A stretch of 64,000 nt of DNA from Caenorhabditis elegans (taxonomy: Eukaryota; Nematoda; Chromadorea; Rhabditida; Rhabditidae), in contig NC_003279.8 in assembly GCF_000002985.6 (NCBI RefSeq), positions 5,146,001 through 5,210,000 on the forward strand, read 5' to 3'. The position numbers and the translations under genes were made by a program. Below the pieces are notes generated by a model, which saw only the letters and a program-made list of their open reading frames with translations, made no database searches and was not told the DNA's origin. Below are positions 11,501 through 22,100 of this stretch, in pieces (the stretch's first letter is position 1; every line of letters starts with the position of its first letter).

Positions 11501-12467
11501 TGTGAACGAAATGCCCGAGATTCAGGAATTTCTTGAAAGACCTGAAGGACTACGGAATGGAACTTTTGGTTTTCAGGTATTACTGATTGGTGAAGTTTTG
11601 CGCGTTTTTTCCCTACAGTACCCGCTCTCGTCACACGCAAAACGGTGTGCGCCTTTAAGATCTACAGTAACTTAATTCATAATATTATGATCGGGTTTTT
11701 AAAAACTATTTTTGTTGAAAAAAGATAACCTAGAAAGCAATATTTTGGTAAAAAATAAAATAATAAACTTCAAAATAACAAAATGGGTACTGTACTATTT
11801 AAAGGCGCACTCCTTTTCGCGTGGCCCTCGATTTAAAAATGTGCTACTTCACAGTCTCCTCCAGTGGAAATCGGTCCGTTGGCGCACTTCTCGTGCATCG
11901 CGTGGAAAATTGAGAAATTACCAAAACTTTCAATTTACTGTTTTTCTTTATATTTTTTATAACATAGGCTTGGGTGGAAGATTACTTTTCAAATAAACAT
12001 CAATTTCTACTAGAAAAATGATGATAAATATACAAAATATGAGAAAAACTCAATTTTTAGTTGTTTTTACTTTTTATATCAGCGCTTTTATTTTTGAACC
12101 AAAATCAAAAATCTTTTTTTCTCCTCCTTTCCCCCAATTAGCTTTACAATTGATACCTAATTTCAAAATATGAAATCGATTTTAAACCCACAAAAACCGA
12201 AGGAAATCATTTTTCAGTGGTAAAATTTTCCAACGCTCACGAGAAACGCGCAAGCCCCCTTGTTGGGTCATTTCCACGTGAGGAGGCTGTGTACTTCAGA
12301 ACTTTCTTCCGTTGGCAAAAGTAACCGAATTCGCTGCTGATGGTGACATCTTTATCCAAATAAAGGTCTTATTGAGCAAGGAGAAACAAAAAACCCAAGC
12401 TAAAGAAGTCGATTCGTCTGAGTGTCAGTCCGAGATGGTCGGATCATCGAAAGCGAAAAGTGAATGA
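8529..12467 (+). CDS. trf-2: TRAF-family adaptor TRF-2 (zinc finger plus MATH domain)
   Basis: Six exons: 8529-8685, 8948-9119, 9659-9954, 10890-11012, 11431-11576 and 12300-12467 (TGA), about 353 aa. Residues ~85-125 hold a TRAF-type zinc-finger segment (CPFKEHGC, then His and a HLVLL stretch). Residues ~165-315 form the MATH/TRAF-C domain: GYGYKMMAVAAPYGDG, EYFSVFVCLMKGEWDD, and the closing strand DGDIFIQIKV. No RING is seen, so this is an adaptor rather than a ubiquitin ligase. TRAF proteins bind receptor tails and relay signals; what TRF-2 does in the worm is little known to me. Introns 2-5 are packed with foldback repeats. The 3' end converges on ppw-2. Confidence 0.88.
9369..9554. repeat. 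MITE-like element in trf-2 intron 2
   Basis: The ends are inverted: TACCGTATTTCTTCTATTA at the left and AAGAAATACGGTA at the right. The interior has repeated CCTATTAGTATTGC-type blocks. It shares termini with the element at 9985-10319. Confidence 0.7.
9985..10319. repeat. MITE-like element in trf-2 intron 3
   Basis: It starts TACCGTATTTCCTCTATTAG and ends CTAATAGAGTAAATACGGTA, about 335 bp in total. Internal GCAAGACTAATTTT blocks are repeated in inverted orientation to CTATTAGTCTTGC. It has no coding capacity and is presumably a non-autonomous DNA transposon. Confidence 0.75.
11220..11315. repeat. Inverted repeat in trf-2 intron 4
   Basis: The left arm (GACCAATCAGCAATTCG, CTCCGCCCA) and right arm (TGGGCGGAG, TTCGAAGATGCTGATTGGTC) pair, with a short centre containing CCAATCAGACG. 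Pieces recur at 3911-4030. Confidence 0.75.
11580..11900. repeat. Palindromic TTTAAA-type element in trf-2 intron 5
   Basis: GTGTGCGCCTTTAAGATCTACAG at about 11645 and its imperfect inverse CTGTACTATTTAAAGGCGCAC at about 11790 face each other across ~120 bp. This matches the family of C. elegans palindromic repeats centred on TTTAAA. Further single arms occur at 10837, 16549, 37520, 39072 and 43814. Confidence 0.6.
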
Positions 12468-12814
12468 AGTTTTCCAGTGAATAAATGATTCCAATTGTTA
12501 GATGCAGTTTGGATTTTAAAATTTTATTGTCTCCGGGAGACCATAACAAAAGCATTACATGCTCAACTTAACAAAACAACAATGGCTATAACCTATGAAC
12601 GACTTGTAATCATTGCCGAAGATTGACAAGCTGCACGTAGGATGAGCCAGAACAATGGGGAACAGAGGGCGGGGGGAATAAAACAATTATTGAACAATTA
12701 TGTACCACTTAGATAAGATATAGCATTAAAGACATAGTGGGATACAAATAAAAAAATTGATACAAAAGATGAGTTGGATTAAAAAATGGTACAACTTGAT
12801 CTTCGGGTGAGTGC
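12468..12814. other. Convergent 3'UTRs of trf-2 and ppw-2
   Basis: An AATAAA for trf-2 lies at about 12479-12484. An AATAAA on the minus strand for ppw-2 (TTTATT on the plus strand) lies at about 12520-12525. The two mRNA ends therefore nearly touch. The remainder is ppw-2 3'UTR of about 300 nt. Confidence 0.6.
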
Positions 12815-15800
12815 TTAAGCATTGACACGGCGGTCGATCATGTCGCCGGAGCCCATATAGCTGATGCCATCGGTCATTTTCTTCAAACGAGCTGATTCTG
12901 GTCCAGTAACCTCGGGAATTTCATTAGCATTGCTGAAAAGGCATAGTCATAAATGCTTGAATCGAAAAAATCTGAAAACTCACATGGCTTCATTCCACAA
13001 ATTACGCCCTCTCTTCGCGTATTCATTTGCAACATACAGTGGCGTTGGAATCGACGTGGGAAGTCCGACAATTTGATGGAGGTGACACAGATTGAAGGTG
13101 AATTCTTCCAATGCCGACATACCAATATTACGATCATCAGCAAGAACAGTATAGAGCGGGGTCTTTGCCGATCCCTGAAGAGTCATGTGCGAGTTCAAGA
13201 AGAACTGCTTGCATGCTGGGTTGGTAACACCATAATCAACGGTAAGTCCTGGACCAATATTGAGCTCCCATGGTTTTGGCGGTGCCGAAGTCAATGTGCC
13301 AGAATTGCTTGCGCCAGCGCTGTTAGATCCACCGCTGGAAGATCCACCAGACTGAAATAATAATCAACATTAAACGTCAAGACTTCTTGCCCACTCACCT
13401 CTTTCTTGAAGAATCTATAGGTGTGCTCCTTCGAGACCACGATATAAAGCAATTGAGTGTCCGGCGAAAAGTTTCTCATGGCAACACGAGCAAGAGGAAC
13501 TTCATAGGAGATGATTGGTCCGTGATTTCCTTCGCTGGAGCCACTTCGGTAGATTGTGATGCGCTTTGGCGCTTTGCCATCGTGGAACTTCTTATATCCT
13601 TTGATTGAATAGGAGACGATATCCTCAATTGGTGCAATGGTCTGAAAGCTCAACATGAATAAAATAGTATGACTGAAAAACGCACTTCTTGACCAGCAGC
13701 GTTCAATACGAAATCTCCACTAAACTCCTGCTTCCCATTTCCATTGTATGCGAAACCCACAATAGTCGGATTGAGAATTCCTCTGCTTTCCATGATGTAC
13801 TTGGTCCCAGGTGGTGGGCTGGAGATACCAACGCCGATGATCAGATGCTCTTGAAGGAAGCTGAAATTTTGTACATGGATAAACAATTGAACGCGTAATA
13901 ATATACTTCTTCGTATCGAGGTAAACGTAGTTGGACCCTCCTAGTTTCACGTTGGTCTTGTTAATAACGTTCTCCAATGTTAGTTTCTTTGATGCGTTGA
14001 CGACGCTCAAAGCCTTGGACAACTTCATATCCTGAACAATCATCTGAGTATGATGCTCGATGAACTTGTATTTTTCTGTAACAAACAAAACTTATTGAGA
14101 AGAGCCAATTATGACATACGATGCAAGCAAGTGATATTGTCTTCAGTGATGCACAGAACAAAAGTGCATCCAGCATTCGCAGCCTCACGCAAACGATTTT
14201 CGATAGCATCAGGGGTGAGAAGATTGACGTCTCCAGGTGGCGGAAACAGAATTCCTTTCGAACGACTCATATTCATGAACTCGTCACAAAAACGTCTGAA
14301 AAATCAGAAAAAACCAATCAATTTTAAGTAGAGTAAGACTAACCTCATAACGTCGCGATTCATTTGTGATCCCGGCGACCCCACGCCGTACAACGCCCAT
14401 ACTTTCGGAGCCACAGCTGAACGGTTGTAGCGTTGTGGGCGCCATTTGCAATCTCTTGGATTGATGAGATGTTCACCCGTTTCAAATGAAGCCAACCTAA
14501 TGGCCGGGAGGTTTCGCCCTTTCACCACAAGAGGCTCATCGCAAACAGTCACTCCCATTTTACCGAGCACCTCGTTTTCAGCTGTGATCTTCGCTGCAAT
14601 CTTTCCCGTCATGATCAAACGTTGGCGAATGTCTGGCAACACTGCACTTTCTTTTGTGGTTCGTTGACTTTGAGAACTTGTTTGCTGAGTGATTCTAACA
14701 CGTTGATTTGGACTGATAGTAATCAACTCCATGGGATAGAAGTTGAGAGCTCCTCTTTCCTTACAAACGATGAGATTGGCGTTCGGATAGCGAAGTTGAA
14801 TCTTATATTTATCCTTGAAGTAGGTGGCAACGGTACAAGTACCACCACCTTCGAGCTCGAATCTGGCAGTTGCGGCTCCTTCGTGATGAATGCTTTCAAT
14901 TTTGTGATGACGTGTGCGTCCTCTATAGTTTGAATGACAGTCAAGTCCTTTGATGACAGCTGCACATCGTTCTCTTTCGGATCCAGTGATTCCGTTAGCC
15001 AGATTGGATGTGATCGATGACAATTTTTGGAAAACGAGTTGCTCCATATGGAATGCCACCTTCATTCCTGAAGATTGAAATATACTTGTCTATTTTGAGC
15101 TAAAAACTAACCGTCAATGACAATCGATGGGTTATTCTGGTTACGTCCGTATGGACCCTCAATGAATTGGAGGGTTTTCTTGAGACCCGGTTTCATTTGT
15201 TTCCCATCTCCAACTTCCACAATGTCGCATGGAGCGTACCCTTCTTGCAATGGATTAATGAAAAACATCTTTCCGTGCTCGAACACTACACATTTGGAGG
15301 TTTCGCGAATTGCGTACTGACTCATAGCGAGATCGAGAATCTGCTTATAAGCCATATTGACAGACTCGATGTTAGAATCCGATGTACGTCTTCCAATATC
15401 TTCCAGGGAGAAATTCACGACTGGGTTCTTGGTAGGAAAAACTTCCAGTTTGATACACGGCAGCACCATTAGGTCTTTCAAGTTGGTGTCCGCACCGTTA
15501 ATTTGAAACACTTTTGTCTGAAATTAGGAATGCATCGAAAGTACAAATAAAATCTCGATACCTTAATTTTTCCAGTTGGAATTCCTTCAAAAAGATTCAT
15601 GCTGGTGAAGAGAATGCTCTGTCCATCGTAGATGATGCAGTTCTCAGACGACTTGAAAAAGTCCTCAAAGCGGTTCAATGCGTGGAACAGAATAGCACTG
15701 CACTTCTCATGGCGGTCATGAACAATGAAGCTGAAATTGAATGCATAGGAAATTTGAATTCGATCATCAATATCTTACTCTTCTTTTCCTTTTTTAGTGA

Positions 15801-16204
15801 AAGTTACTTCTTTCTTCGATGAAAGTTCAGCAGTGATGTGCACACTGTATTGATAAAAGTTGGAAGTTTTATGTACTTCGACTCCAAACACATTTGTCAG
15901 GACTTCAGTCACGCTACCGAAAGTTCCAGGTTCGGTTGGAGAAGGATAGATCTTCGGATCCGGCGGAATCTAAAATATCATATTTATTCTAAGCAATAAC
16001 GAGAACCGATCTCACCTCAAGCTGTTCGAGTCGCTTAATACACGCATCGTGAGCAGTTTTGTGTTCCGAGGTGACAGGAAGAGTCGGAACCGGAACCGGT
16101 GGGACTGGTGGTGGTGGATGAAGTCCTGGCGGAGCGGTGACCGGTGGAAAACCAACTGGTGGCACTGGTGGCATTGTTACCGGTGGAACCGGTGTAGCAG
16201 GCAT
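12815..16204 (-). CDS. ppw-2: Worm-specific Argonaute PPW-2 / WAGO-3
   Basis: Eleven exons in coding order: 16204-16016, 15969-15779, 15730-15562, 15517-15112, 15067-14344, 14295-14120, 14075-13907, 13860-13686, 13641-13399, 13351-12984, 12932-12815; about 975 aa. The N-terminus is strikingly proline-rich (MPATPVPPVTMPPVPP...). A PAZ domain ends around LQLRYPNANLIVC and FYPMELITI (~residues 320-425). The PIWI domain spans ~620-930. Catalytic positions are changed: GVGISSP where slicers have a D, YRSGSSEG where they have RDG, and VANEY where they have the terminal H. It should therefore bind 22G small RNAs without slicing, as known for the WAGO clade. WAGO-3/PPW-2 is known to act in germline RNAi and transposon silencing. 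A TTTCAG at ~16231 upstream of the ATG could accept a spliced leader. Confidence 0.92.
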
Positions 16205-16697
16205 TGTGAATGTTGTTAGTGAATACTACCTGAAATCGGAGAACGATTGCATTATGAACAATATCTTAAAATTTACGAATAACGTGTTGGAAAAAAATTG
16301 AATAAGTTTATGCAACTTTTCGGGATACATGCATTCTCTAAATCTTATAACTTATAACTTGAAAAAAGAACTATTGAAACACGTTTTTGTTAGATACTTG
16401 AAAAATATGAAGATTTCAACAAGAAATACTGAAAAATCGTGCACGGAAATGAATATTTTGGGACAGTAGGTAACATTTTTTGAAGTAGTGCGAATAGCTA
16501 CCGTATACCTTAGACAGCGTTGCGAGACCCACTCAGATGAAAACTCGATGCGCCTTTAATTTCAAATTGAACGACCTTTGAAAAAAAAACATGTTGAACA
16601 AATTTTTAAATAAGTTTTATTATGGGAGACATTTTGAAAGCAAAACAAAACAAAAACAAAATAACTTTACAACTATCCTAGGCTAAACGAAATAAAA
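16205..16697. other. Spacer between the PPR gene and ppw-2
   Basis: It contains the PPR-gene poly(A) signal (minus-strand AATAAAA, plus-strand TTTTATT near 16615), one arm of the TGCGCCTTTAA repeat (16500-16560, preceded by TACCGTATACC-like sequence), and the ppw-2 leader acceptor near 16231. It is under 500 bp and same-strand, a spacing compatible with an operon. Confidence 0.5.
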
Positions 16698-18881
16698 TTA
16701 TTGTGGGCGAAGACGAATGAATCCTTGAATAATTCGAACTTGCTCTTGATTCACATTACATTTCTCGAAAATGCGATTGGCGAGAGGCTCAAGTTTTGCA
16801 CGGTTGGCGGTCAACGACATAATTTGCAGGCAAGTCGCTGCAGCATATGTATCACGTTTTCTAAGAGCATCTTCGAACAATTCTGCCATTGCCCATGGCC
16901 TAGCATGTCCACGTGGATAAACAGTCGCTTCGTCCCCACTGCTTGCAGTTTCATCAAGCAGTAGATCTAACAGTTCGTAAGCTTTCTGCTGTTCTCCGAT
17001 TCTGGTCAAGAGCAAAGCACATTCTGAGATCTGCAAAATTTGAGAAATATACGACTTATGGTTTGAAAAATAATATTAAAACCTGGCTAGGCGACAGTTT
17101 CCTTTGGAGCCTTCTCATTCTCTCTTCTGTGAATTGGCTGAACTCAACCCAAACTGCAACCAATTTTTGGACAAGAGATGTGAATTGCTCCCGTTCACTA
17201 GTTCCCAATGTCTGAAAAAAACTTGTAAAAAACACAAGATATTTGGAAATAAAACTTACATGTAGTTGTACATTACACAACTGTTTGCGCATTTCTTCTC
17301 CAATAACTCCATTCATCTGTCCAGCTGCAATACCGTCGATGATTACTCTCCGTAACAGTGGCCAATGACGATCGGAGGATGCAGCGAGTTTTCGAAAAAC
17401 TAGTGATGACAGATAATTGTTGACTCCAACAAGTCGTGGTACCATGGTGGTGTACAAATCATAAATTCTGTTCAGTGAAGCACTTTGTTCCACAGCCAAT
17501 TGTAATTGTCTATTATAGAACATTGATTCAATTGTGAATGCTGGCATCTTTACTTCGTTTGCTTTGGATTCATAAATTGAAACAAGATTTTCTGCGAGGT
17601 TCTCATTTGCAGCTCTGTAATGGATTCCCATTGCTTCGACGAAGAAAAGATTACAAGTGGATGTAATCGGCTTGAGAGTTTTTCCAGTAAGGCTATTCTG
17701 AATTTCATTGAGCCAAGATATAGCCACGGTGAGCTGGTGATTATAGGTCTTCTTTTGCTCGTCACTCTCTCGTTTTTCATTATCCAATAATTTAAAATCT
17801 ATGATGTTTTTGATAATTAAATGAAAAGATGACAGTGCTGGTTCAACTCCAATCTCTTTCATTTCTCCAATAATTTCAGTGAACGCCTTCACACGATCTT
17901 CAAACTTTCCAGCTTTTGCAGCAGACGACAGTAATGCATTGAACGTGAAAATATCGGGTGTCATTCTGAGGGAAATCATTTCAGCTACCAATTTCTTCCC
18001 GACACTGTAGCTTGAAGCGCCAATTAATCCATTGAACGCTTCTCGGTAAACTTTTCCTTTTGCAGCTCGATGCTCCTTGTACAATTCTCTAGCTCTTTCC
18101 AAACTAGAATGATCAGAAAACTTGCATAGACCAGCAATCATTATAGAAACGGTTTCATCAGTTTTTGGGAGAGTTTCGAAAAGAAGATCAGCGACTGCAC
18201 CCGATTTCCATGAGGATGTAGAATCTTCTCCAAAATTGCGCATTCCAACAAACTCCTCCCATTCTGCGAAAGGTACGTTTGACGAATTGTAATAGGTTAC
18301 AAGACGGAATAGTTCCAGCTGGACTTTCTCGCTAACGTCAACGTTCTCTGATCGCATGCGTTCATACAAAATACACGAGTCTTTTACTTCTCGACTTGAA
18401 ATCATTTTAAGCAGGTTATTCTCTGTCGGTTCAACTTGAAGGGGATCTGCTAGATGTCGAGGACGGAAAACCGGGAGCTGAGGTTGATCTCTGTCAAAAG
18501 CGAAGAGGGTTGGCCATTCTGTAGCTAGTTCTCGTGCAGCTCTTTTGCCAAACTCCTAAAATTATCAAACTTATTCTAATATTCCGGCAAAAATTTTACC
18601 TTCGCCATAAAATAGGTCTTTTTCGTTGACTGCGTGGAAGGAATGGTAATTGGATCGTCAATGTAGGCAAAATGTGGAGCAGTTGTGTCCGGGCCAACGG
18701 TTTCTGACAAGGCATTTAACAAATCTGTTGGAGATCTCTGGAAATATAGAAGTTCAAGTATGAATTTTTAAAAATAGTCAACCTCGATTGCTGGCTGTAT
18801 TGTCAATTTTTGAGATAATGCAGGCTCAACCGACGATAAACTGCGAGTTATAACTCTGCCAAGTCCCATGCGGCCGATCAT
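16698..18881 (-). CDS. Mitochondrial pentatricopeptide-repeat protein, PTCD3/mS39-like
   Basis: Five exons in coding order: 18881-18783, 18737-18600, 18555-17260, 17211-17083 and 17030-16698, about 664 aa. The N-terminus is basic, Ser/Leu-rich and lacks acidic residues for its first ~18 positions (GRMGLGRVITRSLSS), like a mitochondrial targeting peptide. The central region has helical-pair repeats of PPR type, e.g. MTPDIFTFNALLSSAAKAGK and VEPALSSFHLIIKN. The family and length suggest the mitoribosomal small-subunit protein PTCD3 (mS39). From gene order I believe this is Y110A7A.19. The start ATG follows a TTTTTAG acceptor (~18885), so the mRNA is probably trans-spliced. It diverges from hcp-6, 275 bp away, and is followed on the same strand by ppw-2. 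Confidence 0.75.
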
Positions 18882-19156
18882 TGCCTAAAAAATATTAAGT
18901 TAAGCAAAGAAAGATGAAAAACACTCAAAACGTAAAAAGCCTAAGTAAGAACCAAAAAAAAAAATCGGGTGTTAAAATGTTTTGTCCGCAGTATTGCGCG
19001 CCGTGTTTGCACCATGGCCTAGAAACACAATGGCCGTGGCCTAAAAATCTCAACGCGGTAAATTCAAACAGAGATCCTAATTTTTTTTCCTAAATATTTA
19101 TTTTTAACGTTTTAAATTACCCTTATTGAAATGATTCATTTTTTATTTTAGATTCA
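18882..19156. promoter_or_regulatory. Divergent promoter region of the PPR gene and hcp-6
   Basis: Only 275 bp separate the two start codons. The middle is unusually GC-rich for this window (GCGCGCCGTG and TGGCCGTGGCC around 18990-19035), and each side ends in a TTTTAG/TTTTTAG spliced-leader acceptor. A shared bidirectional promoter is the simplest reading. Confidence 0.55.
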
Positions 19157-22100
19157 ATGTCGAATATCAACGAAAAAGATTTATCGGAGTTTCTTGAGTC
19201 AAATCTCCGGTCTCTCAACGATATTGACGATGCCGTTGCAACTTCTTCAGCAGAATGCAATTATGAAGATTATGAAGAATTCACAAATTCTGTTGACCTG
19301 ACTTTTTTCGAGCAAGATCTGAGTGGAGTTCTGAAAGAGCGTATGTTGAGAATTTTGTTAGCTTCACTATTCAAAATTGTTATTTTCAGTAAAGAAACTT
19401 GCCGAAAGCGTTGTAATCTCGGGAAAGAAATGCGATATTCGGAATATTTTTGAAGAAAGTGATGTGGCGACAATGAAGTTTAATCTATTCGTCTGGTATT
19501 TTCTCGAAAACGGACAGAGATCTGACAGTTCGGAAGAGGATGTTGATAAAGGAGTTTCTGCTGCCAGTAGTTATATTGCTATGTGCTCATTGCCTGGAGC
19601 AATCTCAGATCTTTATCAAATTGGTTTATACAATGTAAGTATACGGGTTTATTACATGTCATATAATCAATGTTATTTTTTCAGCAATGTCTGAAAATTA
19701 TTCGAAACTGTTGTCATACAGTTAGGATAGGAGAGACTGTCGTTACAAAAAAATCAAGTGGAGCAAAGAAAAAGAAAGCGGGTGGAAAGTCAGACGAAAC
19801 AAATGTGGATGGAGAAATGACTGTAACAACGGGAGCAGCAGATCCTATAATTGGTCCCCCTCGAATTGCTGTCGATTCGGCTGAGCGATACCTGCATCAT
19901 CTCACAACCCAGTTATTTGCTTTTCTGCATAGCAACACCTTCAGTATTGATACACCAACACTCATGAGCACACTAGAAGTCGTGGAAGACATCGGCCGTT
20001 TAGATCTTGACAATCGAACCGCAGGAAGAGCGATTCGAGCGAATTCAGTCCACGAGTTCCGATCGTTGGAGCGATTTACGGATCGATACTGTGCATTTGT
20101 GCATTCTTTAGTAGAAAGCAAGTATAAAACAAGAGCAGAAGTGGTGGGATTAAAATTAAAAAAATTACAAAACAAATTAATAAGGTTAGTACAAATTTAG
20201 GCTTACGGAAGACTTATTCGCCCTCGCCTTGCGCTGATGCCATATCCAGATGAAAGCAATAAATCTTCAAAGATTTCAACGGAGAGAAAGAGATCTGGTG
20301 AATTACATGTCAATTTAATTCTATCACGAATTTCAAGAAATCCCGAAGCAAGAGAGTTGAAGTATATTCAGACAGTGAGCAGTTTCTTCGAAATATTTTA
20401 TTAACTTATTTTTAAATTTTAGGTTACTGTGATGGTGTATTCACAATGTCCAGATCTAGCCGAGTTTCGAACAAATATCGCCACGTTTATCCACAAGATT
20501 CTCGAAGCTCTTCCATACACATATACCTATGATTTTGTCCAGTTCATGAATGTCTTGTTCAAAGGCCGCGGAGCCGGAGTAAAATCCTTGTCTACAGAGC
20601 TCTCGAGTATTCTCATCAGCAGTTTTGACTTCACCGCACCTGACCCAGGAGCTATTCCAAACTTGGACGCAGAGCAGAATGAAGAAGAGGATGAGGAGGA
20701 GGAAGGGGAAGATGAAGAAGAGGAGGAAGAAAACGAGCAGGATGATGTTGCAGTCAAAGAGGAAGAACAGTCGGATAAATCAGACGAAGAGAATGATGGC
20801 GATAACGAGGAGAATGTTTCTAAAAAGAAAGAAGAGAAGAAGAAAGAAAAGAAGGCGAAGGAAGTTAAAGAAGTTGGTCGAATGGATGCAATGTCTGTTC
20901 TGTATAACATCGTTTACATGGCTTGTTTGGATAAAGCTGCAGCTATGCGACTTCACGGAGCCAATAGTTTGACGAAAATCCTTCAGTCTCAATCGCATCG
21001 AGAAGCTTTCCAATTGTTCTGCGCAACAATAAATGCGGAAATGGATGAAAAGTTCGGCGCAGTGGGCGACAACCTGAGTGAAAGTCTTGAAGATTTAAAT
21101 GTTTCTGGTAAAGCACCAAGTAGTAAAACAAAAAAGCCAACGGATCTACTTCTCGACGAGCAGCAAATCATTCAAAAGTTCAATAAGTTGAAACTGATGA
21201 ACAAGGGAGAGACACGCGTTGAAAAGGATATAGTTTATATGATCGTGCGCCGACTATCAACTGACGACAAGGCTCCGGTCAAGAAGGCTGCGTGCTCGCT
21301 TCTCAAATCATATCTATCATATTGCGACGAAGCATCGAAATTTGAAGTTGTGCTTTCAATTCTTCAAATGTTATGTCGAGACAGAATGGTTTCAGTCAGA
21401 AAAACTGGAGCCGATGCGTTTACAGAACTTATGTTACGAGATGCAATCCTTTTCAAGTAATTGTAATCTTTGACGAAATTTAAAACAAATTTTATTTTCA
21501 GAGAAAGTCTCAGTTCAAAATGGCTTCACACCTTGATCTCGATGCTGAATGATACAGATAATGACGTCACTGAACATGCCAGAAAGTTGATTATGGTATG
21601 GGCTTAATTATTTATAATAGAAGCTTAATTTGTTTCCAATTTCCAGAAAGTTCTCACTCCCTTACTCGAAAACTCATCGGATCTCACATGGACGCTGTTA
21701 GATACAATTGAATCTGTCACCAATCACCGTCAATACCTCATGAGCACATTGAAAGATGCAGTTCGTGAAAAACTCGTCAAGCGCACAGTAATGGATTCGA
21801 TGAAGCAGCACATTATTAGTGGCAGTGAGAAACTGGATGGCGCATGGATGGTGTTCTCGCAGTTGTGTGTTCAGTTTGAACAGAACGTTGATTTTGCGAT
21901 TGAGACGTTCAGCAGAGTTGACTTGTCTCGAGAATCAAATCTCGTGCAATACATGATCCACGTCATTGAGAACAATATCAAGAAAATCGATGACGATACA
22001 AAATCAGATCTTGTGAACACTTTGCAAGGAACTTTTCGTGATTATTGCCTGCATCCATCTCATTCTAGAAGTATCTACCATTGTCTCGGAAAGTTAATGG

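Noticed and set aside
14050..14967. Plus-strand open frames over ppw-2
   Set aside because: They are antisense shadows of the well-supported ppw-2 exons.
20183..20200. 16-nt intron in hcp-6 (GTTAGT...TTTAG)
   Set aside because: Too short to splice; a donor at 20144 gives a normal 57-nt intron and keeps the frame.
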